A stretch of 64,000 nt of DNA from Brevibacillus composti (GCF_016406105.1 NZ_CP066308.1:1647501-1711500); one strand, 5' to 3'. Positions 8,842 to 18,341 are shown, numbered from the stretch's first letter. Notes: generated from the letters alone by a model not told the origin. Translations and numbers: made by a program.

Positions 8842-10260
8842 ATGGCGCAAAACACGAGAAATCTGATTGGCTTGACGGGTATCCCGCTGATCATGGTGCT
8901 GGGCAACTCCATGCTGATTCCGGTGTTGCCTACGATGAAAGCGAAGCTGGATTTGACGTCTTTGCAAACCAGCTTCTTGATCACGGCTTTCTCCATTTCT
9001 GCCGGGATCGTGATCCCGCTCGCTGGCTACCTGTCGGATCGCTTCGGGAGAAAAATCGTCATCCTAATCGCCCTCGCCCTATACGGATTGGGCGGCCTGC
9101 TGGCAGGACTCGCCGCGCTCTGGTGGGACAAGCCGTACATGGTGATCATGCTTGGACGCGTCCTGCAGGGGATTGGGGCGGCAGGGACAGCGCCGATTGC
9201 GATGGCGCTGGCAGGGGACTTGTTTAAAGGAGCCTCCGAGAGCCGGGCGCTCGGGCTGATGGAAACCTCCAACGGACTTGGAAAGGTGCTCAGTCCCATC
9301 TTTGGTTCGCTTCTGGCGATGATTGCCTGGTACATGGTCTTTCTCGCCTTTCCAATCATTTGCGGCCTGATTCTGCTGCTTTTCCTCTTTTTTACCAAGG
9401 AGAAAAAGCAGGAGAAAAAACCGATGCCAGTCCGACAGTATCTGCAGTCGATTGGCCAGGTGTTCCGAACCCATGGGCGCTGGCTGGTACCCGCTTTCTT
9501 TATCGGCAGCATCTGCCTGTTCACGCTGTTTGGCGTTCTCTTTTACCTCTCCGATCTGCTGGAGGAAAAGTACAAGATTGACGGCTTGCTGAAAGGGGCA
9601 TTTCTCGCCGTCCCGCTGCTGGTGATGAGCATCACCGCCTATGTGACGGGCCTGATCATCAAGAAAAAGCTGAATCTCATGCGGCTGTTCGTGATCATCG
9701 GGATGTTCCTACTGGCCACCTCTTACGTTATCGCCAACTTCGTGAAGGGAGCCTACGTACTGACGGGCGTTTTGATTATCGGCAGCGTGGGCACGGGGAT
9801 GATTCTGCCCTGCCTGAACAGCATGATCATCGGGGCCGTAGCCAAATCGGAGAGAGGCATGATTACCTCGCTGTACAGCGGCGTTCGTTTTATCGGCGTC
9901 GCGATCGGGCCGCCTGTCTTTACCTGGCTGTTGGACCTCTCGCGCACCGTGATGTTCCTCTCCATCGCCGGCTTGGCTGCCCTGTTTGGCGTGGTGGCGA
10001 TATTCTTTCTAAAGCCGAAACAGCAGGCGGGCGAAAGCGCCGGTGCGGCCAAGCAGTCTTCGGAATCTGCGGAGGAAGAGGACGAGAAGGCGAAGGAAAT
10101 GGAAGCGATGCGGCAGATCGCGGAAGTGATGGGAATCATCGAAGAGAGCGAAGAAGACAAGCGGCGCCTCCATGCCATCCGCAAATACGGCTTTGACCCC
10201 AATGATCTGGTCAAGCGATTGCTTGGCGGCAAAGGGTCCAGAGAGAAAGAAAAAAGCTGA
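8842..10260 (+). CDS. MFS transporter with acidic C-terminal tail
   Basis: A 472-aa, about 12-helix major facilitator protein of the plasma membrane. It carries the MFS loop signature YLSDRFGRK after helix 2 and a helix-4 region RVLQGIGAAGTAPIAMALAG typical of proton-driven drug/metabolite antiporters. After the last helix there is a hydrophilic tail of about 90 residues, rich in Glu/Lys (about residues 385-472), longer than usual. The ATG at 8842 has GACGAGGAG 8 nt upstream; a TTG at 8836 is less likely. It is probably cotranscribed with the preceding enolase-superfamily gene. The substrate is unknown. Confidence 0.87.
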   Translation: MAQNTRNLIGLTGIPLIMVLGNSMLIPVLPTMKAKLDLTSLQTSFLITAFSISAGIVIPLAGYLSDRFGRKIVILIALALYGLGGLLAGLAALWWDKPYMVIMLGRVLQGIGAAGTAPIAMALAGDLFKGASESRALGLMETSNGLGKVLSPIFGSLLAMIAWYMVFLAFPIICGLILLLFLFFTKEKKQEKKPMPVRQYLQSIGQVFRTHGRWLVPAFFIGSICLFTLFGVLFYLSDLLEEKYKIDGLLKGAFLAVPLLVMSITAYVTGLIIKKKLNLMRLFVIIGMFLLATSYVIANFVKGAYVLTGVLIIGSVGTGMILPCLNSMIIGAVAKSERGMITSLYSGVRFIGVAIGPPVFTWLLDLSRTVMFLSIAGLAALFGVVAIFFLKPKQQAGESAGAAKQSSESAEEEDEKAKEMEAMRQIAEVMGIIEESEEDKRRLHAIRKYGFDPNDLVKRLLGGKGSREKEKS

Positions 10261-10293
10261 CAGGCATCCACCGCGGCAGGGGGATGCCTGTCA
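10246..10293 (-). terminator. Strong, probably bidirectional terminator between convergent genes
   Basis: A perfect 12-bp stem TGACAGGCATCC (10258-10269) / GGATGCCTGTCA (10282-10293). On the minus strand it is followed by a T-rich tract complementary to AAAGAAAAAAGC, so it best terminates the NUDIX operon. It overlaps the stop codon of the plus-strand MFS gene. Confidence 0.8.
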
Positions 10294-10294
10294 G

Positions 10295-10777
10295 CTATGT
10301 TTTGCGCGGGATGTGTGCAAAAGGATGTTCGGCCAGCCTGGCCAGCGTCAATGGGTAGACGTCGTCGAACAGATACCGGCTGAAGGCGGGCGGTTTGTCG
10401 CGAAGATCCGGGATCGGCGAAAAGAGCACCGCCTTTTCCACATCTGTGCCGGTAGGCGTCTCCAGTGAGAGGACGCGGGCGGCGTAAATATCTTTGACGA
10501 GGTCGCCGGCGACGGTGTACTGGCCGATTCGTTCAATCGCCTCCAGGATCGCACCGGTCTCTTCATAGGTTTCCCGGATGGCTGCGCCGATGCTGGTTTC
10601 GCCCGGCTCTACCTTGCCGCCGGGAAGCTCGATTCCGCGCGTCCGGTGTCGGGTAAAGACCAGCTTGCCCTGCCAGAAAGGGAAGATCAGGACATGTCCG
10701 GCCGTTCGTTTCCGGTAGACGTCAGGGTCAAATGTAAGGGTGACGTCATAGCCGAAGTCATCGCGAAAATGATGCAT
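10295..10777 (-). CDS. NUDIX hydrolase
   Basis: A 160-aa protein with a complete Nudix box ([20 protein letters not shown], then TGAI; consensus GX5EX7REUXEEXGU). These enzymes cleave nucleoside diphosphates linked to another group and need a divalent metal. The N-terminal half ([14 protein letters not shown]) and the PGLP-like context resemble housecleaning members such as YtkD, but the substrate cannot be assigned. It starts 3 nt after the stop of the upstream oxidoreductase gene and is surely its operon partner. Confidence 0.9.
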   Translation of the reverse strand: MHHFRDDFGYDVTLTFDPDVYRKRTAGHVLIFPFWQGKLVFTRHRTRGIELPGGKVEPGETSIGAAIRETYEETGAILEAIERIGQYTVAGDLVKDIYAARVLSLETPTGTDVEKAVLFSPIPDLRDKPPAFSRYLFDDVYPLTLARLAEHPFAHIPRKT

Positions 10778-10780
10778 GGT

Positions 10781-11701
10781 TCACTGCTCCTTCGTCTGCA
10801 GGGAGATGTGCTTGACGGCCTTCATCGCTTGCCCGGCGGCCAGGGCGAGACTGGCGTATTCCGCCCCGTTGGCGACGTCGCCGATCGCATAGACCCAGCC
10901 GGCTCCCTCCGTCTGTTGATAGGGATCGGTCAGCAGGTAGCCGTGGTCATCTGCGCCGAGGGCCTTTTTGACACTGTCGGAGTTGCCGTGCACGCCGATG
11001 CGGGGAAGAATCCGGTCGACTGCGAGCGCAGCCGGTGTGTCTGCGCGTGCGGAGCGCAGAGTCAGGATCGCTTTTCCTGCCTCCTCCCGGCAATCGACGA
11101 CCTCTGTTTCCCAGAGGATGGTCAGAGAGGGGAGGCGCGAAAGTTGTTCGGTCCATTGCCTGCGGGCCCGCAGGTGATTGCTGCGCACCAGCAGATGGAC
11201 AGAGCGGGCGTGGCGGGCCAGATTGCAGGCACTCTCTGCCGCGCGGTCCCCTCCGCCGATTACGGCTACGTCCATGCCCGATACCGTCTCCGCCTCGGCC
11301 GTGGTGGAGAACCAGGGCTGCAGCACGTGCGGAGAATGTGCCAGGGCCGGAATCTGATTGTGGCTGACGCCGGTGGCGATGATCAGCCAGTCGGGATGAT
11401 AGGTCCTGCGGTTCGTCGTCACGGTCCGTCTGTCCGGGTCGATCGCGGCCAGCTCTTCGCCGCAGCGGATGGAGACGTTTTTCAGCGCATCATGCGCGAG
11501 AAGCTCCCCGAGCAGGGCCGGGCCATCCGCGTAGGTACGGGGAGGGAGATCCCAGATGTGATTGCGAATTTGCGTCAATTGACCTCCTAACCGATCCGTT
11601 TTTTCAATCAGGACGCAGGACAATCCCAGACGTTCGCACCAGATGGCGGCTGACAATCCAGCCATGCCGCCACCCGCGATGAGCACCTGTACGTATTCCA
11701 C
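10781..11701 (-). CDS. NAD(P)/FAD-dependent oxidoreductase (thioredoxin-reductase-like fold, no CxxC)
   Basis: About 306 aa. An N-terminal FAD Rossmann motif is clear (IAGGGMAGLSAAIW), a second nucleotide-binding motif lies mid-protein (VAVIGGGDRAAESA), and a C-terminal FAD-contact motif is present (AIGDVANGAEYASLAL). The redox CxxC of true thioredoxin reductases is absent; that position reads ESACNLARH. So it is more like ferredoxin/flavodoxin-NADP reductases or other non-disulfide reductases. The GTG at 11701 has AGAGGGGG at good spacing; the longer TTG start is unlikely. The NUDIX gene follows after 3 nt. Confidence 0.82.
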   Translation of the reverse strand: MEYVQVLIAGGGMAGLSAAIWCERLGLSCVLIEKTDRLGGQLTQIRNHIWDLPPRTYADGPALLGELLAHDALKNVSIRCGEELAAIDPDRRTVTTNRRTYHPDWLIIATGVSHNQIPALAHSPHVLQPWFSTTAEAETVSGMDVAVIGGGDRAAESACNLARHARSVHLLVRSNHLRARRQWTEQLSRLPSLTILWETEVVDCREEAGKAILTLRSARADTPAALAVDRILPRIGVHGNSDSVKKALGADDHGYLLTDPYQQTEGAGWVYAIGDVANGAEYASLALAAGQAMKAVKHISLQTKEQ

Positions 11702-11893
11702 AAAAGTCCCCCTCTTCCTCAAAAAAGCTTCTGTCGAACAGTGCCCGAAGAAGCTGGTTCCTCGCAGGAGGAAGCATATCGCCGAATCATTGGCGGTAGC
11801 ATTAACGTTCTATGTCTTTCCAGCTAATTTTAGACTACCCCTTTCGCCGAGTCCGTGCAAGTATGATCTCTTCGAAGCAGTTTTCCCCAAACT

Positions 11894-11924
11894 TTTACAA
11901 AAACAGACCCAGGTATGGTAGAAT
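11894..11924 (+). promoter_or_regulatory. Possible promoter of the LCP gene
   Basis: TTTACA (11894-11899) and TAGAAT (11919-11924) are separated by 19 nt, which is longer than ideal. They lie in the AT-rich 277-nt gap between the divergent oxidoreductase and LCP genes. No other clear signal is seen in this gap. Confidence 0.4.
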
Positions 11925-11978
11925 GATACATAATTTTACAAGAAGAAAAACTTCTCTGTCTTTTCGAGGGAGTGACGG

Positions 11979-13397
11979 ATGTTGGGGAATGCGCAGAATA
12001 ACGGAGTGCCGCCCGCGAAGCAAACGGCGAAACAAAGACGAGCCAAACGAAGCAGAAAAGGTCTCCGGCTGTGGCTCATGCTCACCAGCTGTGTGCTGTT
12101 TTTGGCGTTGATTGTCGGTGGGGGCTATGTTCTCTCCAAGCTGGACCAGACGCTGGATGAAGTAACCGAGGACCCCTACAAGCTGCCGGAGATGCCTAAG
12201 GCTGAGCAGCAGTACGAAGAGAACAAGTCGCTCTCGATCCTCATCATCGGCACGGATACGCGAAAAAATATAGGGATGCTGAATACGGATGTGCTGATGC
12301 TGGCTGTCGCCGACCCCGATGATCGCAAAGTGACGATGGTCTCCCTGCCTCGGGATACACGCGTAAAGGTGCCGGGGTATCCGGAATACCACAAGATCAA
12401 CGGCGTCTTCGCGATCGGCGAAGGCATCAGAGAGCGGGCGGAGCGAAGGGGCGAAACGGTCACGGAAAATGGGGTTTCGCTGCTGAAAAAGACGGTGGAA
12501 ACCATGTTCGGCATCCCCGTCGACCACTATGTGCTGCTTGATTTTGACGGCTTTAAGGCAGCCATCGACCAGCTGGGCGGCGTCGAGGTCACCGTCGACC
12601 GCGAACTGGTCTACGAACTGCCGCGCGGAGGCGTCTACCGCACCCTGAAGCCGGGCAAGCAGGTCCTCAATGGCGAGCAGGCGCTGGGCTTCGTCCGCCA
12701 CCGCGTCGACAGGAGGGGCAGCCGCTTTGATTCCAGCGACTTTGACCGCAACAGACGTCAGCAGGAAGTCATCAAAGCCGTGACGGACAAGATGACCTCT
12801 GCGGACGGTCTCACCAAAGCGCTGGCTGTCCTGGAGACTGCAGGAAAGCATGTAAAGACCGATTTGTCCAAAGATCAGATCAAGGGTTTGGCCCTCGATT
12901 TTCGAAATTTCTCTTCCCAGGGAATCGTCACCCTGGACAACGGGGCCGTCTGGCAGTCCCCCTACTCGCTATGGCCGCGGGAAAATATGGATGAGGTCCG
13001 CCAGATCCTGCAGCGGGAGCGCGGGGCGACCTCCGAGCTGGCACTCAGCGACGCGGCCATCGCCGAGGTAGCCCGTGCCGAACCGCGCAAGCCGTCCGGG
13101 GGCTCGCAAGCCTCAGGGACCGGCAATGCGAGTGCGCCGAAGCCCCAGCCGGAACCAGCGCCCGCAGGTCAGGCCAAGCCGGGGACAGCGCCTGCAGCAG
13201 GGAAACCATCCGGCAGCGGACAGCCTGGCGCCGCCGCGCCGCCGCCAACCAATCCGCCGGGCGAGACCGCTCCGCCGCCCGACATCGTGGAGACACCGCC
13301 GGCACCGGAAGAGATGCCGCCGCCGGATATTGTCGATCCGCAGCCCTGGATCCCGCCTTCGCCATCGGCGGAGCATGACAGCGGCCAACACGGGTGA
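11979..13397 (+). CDS. LytR-CpsA-Psr (LCP) family cell-wall glycopolymer ligase
   Basis: A 472-aa membrane-anchored protein: a cytoplasmic basic N-terminus, one transmembrane helix (about residues 31-52), and an extracellular LCP domain. LCP motifs include SILIIGTDTR, TDVLMLAVADPDDRKV, SLPRDTRVKVPG, DFDGFKAAIDQLGGVEV and GFVRHR. The family attaches teichoic acids or other glycopolymers to peptidoglycan using polyprenyl-phosphate-linked precursors. The last 110 residues or so are a Pro/Ala/Gly-rich low-complexity tail, probably a wall-spanning spacer. Ribosome site GAGGGAG before ATG 11979. Confidence 0.93.
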   Translation: MLGNAQNNGVPPAKQTAKQRRAKRSRKGLRLWLMLTSCVLFLALIVGGGYVLSKLDQTLDEVTEDPYKLPEMPKAEQQYEENKSLSILIIGTDTRKNIGMLNTDVLMLAVADPDDRKVTMVSLPRDTRVKVPGYPEYHKINGVFAIGEGIRERAERRGETVTENGVSLLKKTVETMFGIPVDHYVLLDFDGFKAAIDQLGGVEVTVDRELVYELPRGGVYRTLKPGKQVLNGEQALGFVRHRVDRRGSRFDSSDFDRNRRQQEVIKAVTDKMTSADGLTKALAVLETAGKHVKTDLSKDQIKGLALDFRNFSSQGIVTLDNGAVWQSPYSLWPRENMDEVRQILQRERGATSELALSDAAIAEVARAEPRKPSGGSQASGTGNASAPKPQPEPAPAGQAKPGTAPAAGKPSGSGQPGAAAPPPTNPPGETAPPPDIVETPPAPEEMPPPDIVDPQPWIPPSPSAEHDSGQHG

Positions 13398-13597
13398 GGC
13401 CCCCGCAGCACGCCGGATGACGGCGTCAGGGCGGCAGCGAAATCGCGCTGCGACGATCCAACAGGAATACGGGGAAGCAAGCAGGGAGGCATCATCGCAT
13501 GTCTCCCTTTCCTTTTTTCCCGGTCACACGCACTCGCGGGGCAGAAGAGCGATGGTGTACAATGGACGTGAACATATACAGATAGGGAGAGCGTGAA

Positions 13598-15748
13598 ATG
13601 AAGGTCGTCATAGCAGAGAAACCGGACCAGGCGATGAAGCTGGCCGCCCCTTTTGCCCATCGAAAAAAGCAGGGATACCTGGAGATCTCTCCAAACCGCC
13701 TGTTTCCCCAAGGTGCGCTGGTCACCTGGGCGATCGGCCACATCTGTGAGCTGGTCGCACCCGAGGCGTACAACCCGGCTTGGAAAAAATGGTCGCTGAA
13801 CAGCCTGCCGCTTATCCCGGATTCTTTTCGCCATCAAGTGACGCGCTCCAAGGCGAAGCAATTCGGCATCATCAAGCAGCTGCTCAGGCGTCCCGATGTC
13901 CGTGAAATCATCCATGCCGGCGACGCCGGGCGTGAAGGAGAGCTGATCATCCGCACGATTATCGAGCAATGCGGGGTAAAAAAACCGATGAAGCGGCTGT
14001 GGATCTCCTCCTTGACCGAGAAGGCGGTGGTCGCCGGTTTTGAATCGCTGCTGGACGGAGGAGAGACCGAAAATCTCTACCAGGAAGCGTACAGCCGCTC
14101 CTGCGCCGATTGGCTGATCGGGATGAACGCCTCCCGCGTCTACACGATACTGTTGAAGAACAAAGGCATCCCGGATGTATTTTCCGCAGGCCGCGTCCAG
14201 ACGCCGACGCTGGCCTTGGTCGTGAAGCGGGAAAAGGAGATCGCCGCTTTCAAGCCGGAGCCGTTTTGGGAAGTGCTAGCCACGTTTGCGATGGAGGGCA
14301 AAACATACGAGGGCACCTGGCAAAAGGATGGACAGTCGAGGATCAATGACCCGGCGATGGCCGAGCGGATCGCCGCGTTCTGCAAGGGAAAAGCGGCACG
14401 CGTGGCCGAGGTGAAGCAGGAGCGGAAAGAATACCTGCCGCCCTATCTCTTCAACCTCTCGTCCCTGCAGGCGACCGCCAACAAGCTGTATAAATTTTCG
14501 CCGCAAAAGACGCTGGAGGTGGCCCAGAAGCTCTATGTGAAAGGGTACCTGTCCTACCCTCGCTCCGATTCCAGCTTCGTCACCCCGGAGGAGGCCCGCA
14601 GCTTTCCGGAGATTTTGGCCAAGCTGTCCAAGCAGCCGGCATACGGCCCGTACTTTCCTACGGCGAAAGCCTCCATCGCGCAAGACCGCCGCTACGTCAA
14701 CCAGAAAAAGGTGACGGACCACTATGCGATCATCCCGACGGAACAGGTCCCGACGGTCTCCCGATTGTCGGATGAGGAACGAAAAATTTACGATCTGGTG
14801 GCCCGCCGCCTGATCGCGGCCCACTCTGAAAGCGCCCTGTTTGACTACACGACGGTGCTGACCCTGGTCGAAGAACGGGCGGAATTCATCAGCAAGGGCA
14901 AAGTGCAGATCCGCGCCGGCTGGCGGAGCGTTCTGTTCGACGAAGACAAGGAGAGCGACGAGGCGATCCTCCCCCCGCTCACCGAAGGAGAGGGCGGACG
15001 TGTGCAGAAGGCGAAGGTCAAAGAGAGCAAGACGCAGCCGCCCAAGCGCTACACCGAGGGCCAATTGATTACGCTCATGAAAACGGCGGGCAAGCATCTG
15101 GAGAACCAGGAGCTGGAAAAGGTCCTGATGAAGACGGAGGGACTGGGAACAGAGGCGACGCGAGCTGGGATCATCGCTATGCTGAAGCAGCGAAAGTACA
15201 TCGAGGTCAAGCGAAACCAGGTGTACGCGACGCAAAAGGGGATACTCCTGATCGACGTAATCGGCGACAAAATCCTCGCTTCGCCGGAAATGACGGCCCG
15301 CTGGGAGCAGCGCCTGGCGGAAATCGGGCAGGGACAAGCATCGGCGGCGGCCTTTATGGAGCAAGTAAAAAAGCTGTCCCATAAGATTGTCCAGGATGCC
15401 ATCGAACAGTCGGCCCAGTGGAATCTGCAAAGCTACGATCTGGCTGCGATGCCCAAACAGGCGTCGCGGTATCGGCTGGGCAAAAAAGTGGCAGTCTGCC
15501 GCGTCTGCGGCGGCGATCTGGTAGACAAGGGAGAATTCTACGGCTGCTCCAACTACCAGAAGTCCCAATGCCAAGTCACCGTCTCCAAGCTGATCATGGG
15601 CAAAAAGGTGACGGAAACCAACGCCAAAAAGCTGATGGAACAAGGGAAAAGCAACAAAATCAAGGGCTTTAAAAAAGGGCAGGAGAGCTTTGATGCCTAC
15701 CTGGTCTGGGACGATCAGGAGAAAAAGGTGAAAGTCGCGCAGGCTTGA
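13598..15748 (+). CDS. topB: DNA topoisomerase III
   Basis: A 716-aa type IA topoisomerase that relaxes and decatenates DNA by single-strand passage. It has the N-terminal TOPRIM domain (VVIAEKPDQA, then IHAGDAGREGEL with the acidic DxG... metal site) and the active-site Tyr in GYLSYPRSDSS. A C-terminal zinc-ribbon-like segment has Cys pairs in VCRVCGGDL and a YGCSNYQKSQC end. Length fits B. subtilis TopB. The start ATG at 13598 follows GGGAGAG. It sits alone between the LCP gene and the PspA operon. Confidence 0.97.
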   Translation: MKVVIAEKPDQAMKLAAPFAHRKKQGYLEISPNRLFPQGALVTWAIGHICELVAPEAYNPAWKKWSLNSLPLIPDSFRHQVTRSKAKQFGIIKQLLRRPDVREIIHAGDAGREGELIIRTIIEQCGVKKPMKRLWISSLTEKAVVAGFESLLDGGETENLYQEAYSRSCADWLIGMNASRVYTILLKNKGIPDVFSAGRVQTPTLALVVKREKEIAAFKPEPFWEVLATFAMEGKTYEGTWQKDGQSRINDPAMAERIAAFCKGKAARVAEVKQERKEYLPPYLFNLSSLQATANKLYKFSPQKTLEVAQKLYVKGYLSYPRSDSSFVTPEEARSFPEILAKLSKQPAYGPYFPTAKASIAQDRRYVNQKKVTDHYAIIPTEQVPTVSRLSDEERKIYDLVARRLIAAHSESALFDYTTVLTLVEERAEFISKGKVQIRAGWRSVLFDEDKESDEAILPPLTEGEGGRVQKAKVKESKTQPPKRYTEGQLITLMKTAGKHLENQELEKVLMKTEGLGTEATRAGIIAMLKQRKYIEVKRNQVYATQKGILLIDVIGDKILASPEMTARWEQRLAEIGQGQASAAAFMEQVKKLSHKIVQDAIEQSAQWNLQSYDLAAMPKQASRYRLGKKVAVCRVCGGDLVDKGEFYGCSNYQKSQCQVTVSKLIMGKKVTETNAKKLMEQGKSNKIKGFKKGQESFDAYLVWDDQEKKVKVAQA

Positions 15749-15769
15749 TCGGACCAGAGGCACTTTTTT

Positions 15770-15795
15770 TGAAACCTCCGCGCGCCTCATCCGTA
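15770..15795 (+). promoter_or_regulatory. ECF sigma-W-type promoter of the pspA operon
   Basis: TGAAAC (15770-15775), exactly 16 nt, then CGTA (15792-15795). This is the textbook B. subtilis sigma-W consensus and lies about 70 nt upstream of the pspA start. In B. subtilis the pspA operon is a sigma-W target, so both position and sequence agree. Confidence 0.85.
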
Positions 15796-15863
15796 CCTAT
15801 AGGTAGAGAAGAACAGCGACAAAAGTTGGGCTTCTGATTCCTTATCTGAGGAGGAAATGAATC

Positions 15864-16529
15864 ATGTCCATTTTTAAACGCCTTCGCGACCTGACCATGT
15901 CAAATTTGTACGCGCTGATAGAAAAAGCAGAAGATCCGATTAAAATGACCGACCAGTACCTGCGCGATATGCAGGAAGATTTGGCTGAGGCTGAAAAAGC
16001 GGTAGCTGCCCAGATCGTCTTGGAAAAGAAATTCAAGCAATTGTACGAGGAGCAGGAGGCTTTGGTGCAGAAGCGGGATGAGCAGGCCCATGTGGCGGCT
16101 CAGGCCAAAAATATCGACCTCGCCCGCCGCGCCCTGGAGGAGAAAAAGGCAGCCGAGCAAAAAATGGCCGAATACAAAGCCAGCTATGAACAAAACAAAG
16201 CGGCAGCAGACACGCTCCGCGAAAAGCTGTCCGAGATGAAAAAGCAGATTACCGACCTGAAAAACAAGCGGGAGACCCTGGCCGCTCGCGTCAATGCCGC
16301 CAAGGCGCAAAAGCAAATCAACCAGTCGATGTCCGGATTTGATTCCAGCAGCGCCATGGCCGGACTGAAGCGGATGGAAGAAAAAGCGATGCAGCTGGAA
16401 GCCGAGGCGGAAGCCAGCGGCGAGCTGTACAAAAAAGAGTCTTCGCTGGATGAAGAAATCGCGAAACTGAATAAAGATCAGCAGGTAGAAGACGAATTGG
16501 CCGCGCTGATGAAAAAATACGAGGGGTAA
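15864..16529 (+). CDS. pspA: Phage shock protein A homologue (PspA/IM30 family)
   Basis: A 221-aa, almost fully helical protein. The N-terminal amphipathic helix (SIFKRLRDLTMSNLYALIEK) is followed by long coiled coils (about residues 25-190), the hallmark of the PspA/Vipp1/ESCRT-III family. It oligomerises on the inner membrane face and helps maintain membrane integrity under envelope stress. First gene of a four-gene operon with DUF350, DUF4178 and DUF4247 proteins. The ATG at 15864 has GAGGAGG upstream. Regulation is probably by an ECF sigma factor of the sigma-W type. Confidence 0.95.
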   Translation: MSIFKRLRDLTMSNLYALIEKAEDPIKMTDQYLRDMQEDLAEAEKAVAAQIVLEKKFKQLYEEQEALVQKRDEQAHVAAQAKNIDLARRALEEKKAAEQKMAEYKASYEQNKAAADTLREKLSEMKKQITDLKNKRETLAARVNAAKAQKQINQSMSGFDSSSAMAGLKRMEEKAMQLEAEAEASGELYKKESSLDEEIAKLNKDQQVEDELAALMKKYEG

Positions 16530-16602
16530 TCCGCCTTGGGGCGGGTTCCCTTTTCTTTCCGGATTGCCGGCCGTGCAACGTAACGCCTTGGGGGGATTGT
16601 GA

Positions 16603-17007
16603 GTGGCCTGGACTGAAATGATCGCCATGCTGGTGTGGACGGGGGCTGGTGCCGTCCTGTTATTTGCTCTCATGTGGGTAGATTCTTTGTTTACCCGCTA
16701 CAAAGATCTGACGGAAATGAAGAAAGGCAACGTAGCAGTCACGACCCGCTTTGTGATGAAGCTCTTTGCGCAGGGATATATCCTGTCCCAATCCATCGCC
16801 AGGTCCAATGACCTGTGGGAAGCGCTCTTAACCTCTGTCGTTTCCTTTGTGATTTTGTTCATTTTGGAATGGTTGGCGGAGCGGTTGCTGCAAGCGGCGG
16901 CGGGGCTCGATCTGGATCAGGGGACCCAGCAGGGAAAAGTGGCCCACGCGCTATTAGCCGGCTCTTTTCATGTCGTCGGCGCCCTGATTATCGCCGCCTG
17001 CCTGTAA
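16603..17007 (+). CDS. DUF350 membrane protein (YjfL family)
   Basis: A 134-aa protein with four hydrophobic segments (about residues 8-28, 50-65, 72-92 and 115-134), matching the DUF350/YjfL family. It is in the plasma membrane; the biochemical role is unknown, but family members commonly accompany PspA and DUF4178 genes. The GTG at 16603 follows TTGGGGGG. It is the second gene of the stress operon, 26 nt before the DUF4178 gene. Confidence 0.8.
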   Translation: MAWTEMIAMLVWTGAGAVLLFALMWVDSLFTRYKDLTEMKKGNVAVTTRFVMKLFAQGYILSQSIARSNDLWEALLTSVVSFVILFILEWLAERLLQAAAGLDLDQGTQQGKVAHALLAGSFHVVGALIIAACL

Positions 17008-17032
17008 ACCATGAAAAGAGAGGGATATATGG

Positions 17033-17539
17033 ATGAGTGTATGGAAGCGAGTCCGCAACATCTTTGCCAAGCATGAGCTTCCTCATGAAGAATCGAGCCT
17101 CTTGACTCTCGGACCGGGCGATGTCATTGAGGTCTCGCTGGAGACGTACCGGGTGACGGGAAAGACGCGCAACCAGAATCGCAATGCAGTGATGCTGACC
17201 TTGCAGGACGGCGGACGGGTGCGCTACCTCTTAATCGAAGAGCGGGAGCGAACGATTTATCAACTGTATGATGTGATCGACGGACGGCTGGATTCCCCGG
17301 ATGAGATTCCGACCACCATCGAGATGGATGACTGTGCGTATCATCTGGAGGAGCAATTTTTCGGCAGGGTGACGGCCGCGGGACAAACCGCTTTTCTCAC
17401 CTCGGGAGAACAACATGTCTGGCAATACCAATCTGATGACCGGCGGCTGCTTCGAATCGAATGGCAGGATGGGCGCTTTCAGCTCTATGAAGGCGAAAGC
17501 ATCCTGCCAGCCGATGTGCAGGTGCTGCGCGGAACGTAG
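17033..17539 (+). CDS. DUF4178 protein
   Basis: A 168-aa soluble, beta-rich protein of the DUF4178 type (LGPGDVIEVSLETYRVTGKT near the N-terminus, then RRLLRIEWQDGRFQLYEGE). No catalytic residues can be assigned. It is encoded between the DUF350 and DUF4247 genes and follows a GAGAGGGA ribosome site. The conserved neighbourhood suggests a role with PspA in membrane protection, but this is inferred only from context. Confidence 0.75.
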   Translation: MSVWKRVRNIFAKHELPHEESSLLTLGPGDVIEVSLETYRVTGKTRNQNRNAVMLTLQDGGRVRYLLIEERERTIYQLYDVIDGRLDSPDEIPTTIEMDDCAYHLEEQFFGRVTAAGQTAFLTSGEQHVWQYQSDDRRLLRIEWQDGRFQLYEGESILPADVQVLRGT

Positions 17540-17550
17540 GGGGGAGGACG

Positions 17551-18339
17551 ATGCGACAGTCGCTTGCGAAAGCATTGAAACTCATCTTGGTTCCGGCCTT
17601 GCTGCTGCTCGCGCTGGCCGGCTGCGGCACCCCGTCGGCGGCCTATTCCTACCCGCTGGAATCGGTCGTCGCCAAAGACGGAGGCCTGACCTCCAAGATT
17701 TATCGGGCGGAAAATAAAGCGGTACCCGAGGTGGCTGCCGAGCTCTCTGCACAACGGACACCGGATGAAATCTCCAAAGAGGACGAGAAGCATATGTTTC
17801 TCGTGTACGCAGACGAGTGGATCCACCTCCAGCAGGATGAAGCCAAGCCGTCTGATACGCTGATCGAGGTGGACAGCAAGGAATTCGTCAGACAAAACTA
17901 CGATCCGTCCTTTCTGGAGGGGTACATCCTCGGGAGCCTCCTGAGCGATCTGTTCGACGGACACAAGAGCTATCCCGGCTCCTATCGGGGATACACGACC
18001 AAGGATGTATACAAGCCGGCTGGCAAGTACCGCGCGCCCACAGCCAAAGAGTTGAAACAGACGCCGCCGGTCACGACGGAGAGGTCGGGAAGCATCATCA
18101 AGCGAGGGGCGAAAAAGCCGGATACCGCTGTCGGGGCGGAGGGGAGCCTCACCAAAAAGCGTGTGGATTCCACAAGCGGCCAGACAGGGAAGATCATTCG
18201 CTCGGACCCTCGCTCACCGAGCATCTCCGATAGCTCCGGCATGTCGAAAAAGAAGAAATCGGTTTTTTCCTCGCCGAAACGCAAATCGGCTCCGCGGACC
18301 AAGGTTGGCGGATTCGGCAGAATTACCAAGCGAAGATAA
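17551..18339 (+). CDS. DUF4247 lipoprotein
   Basis: A 262-aa protein with a lipoprotein signal peptide and lipobox (LALAGC, lipidated Cys at residue 25). A DUF4247-like domain follows (EEVAAELSAQRTPDEISKED region, about residues 45-135). The basic, Ser/Lys-rich C-terminal half looks disordered (repeated KKK and SSG stretches). It is likely anchored on the outer face of the membrane. It starts 11 nt after the DUF4178 stop and is the last gene of the pspA operon. Function unknown. Confidence 0.8.
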   Translation: MRQSLAKALKLILVPALLLLALAGCGTPSAAYSYPLESVVAKDGGLTSKIYRAENKAVPEVAAELSAQRTPDEISKEDEKHMFLVYADEWIHLQQDEAKPSDTLIEVDSKEFVRQNYDPSFLEGYILGSLLSDLFDGHKSYPGSYRGYTTKDVYKPAGKYRAPTAKELKQTPPVTTERSGSIIKRGAKKPDTAVGAEGSLTKKRVDSTSGQTGKIIRSDPRSPSISDSSGMSKKKKSVFSSPKRKSAPRTKVGGFGRITKRR

Positions 18340-18341
18340 AT

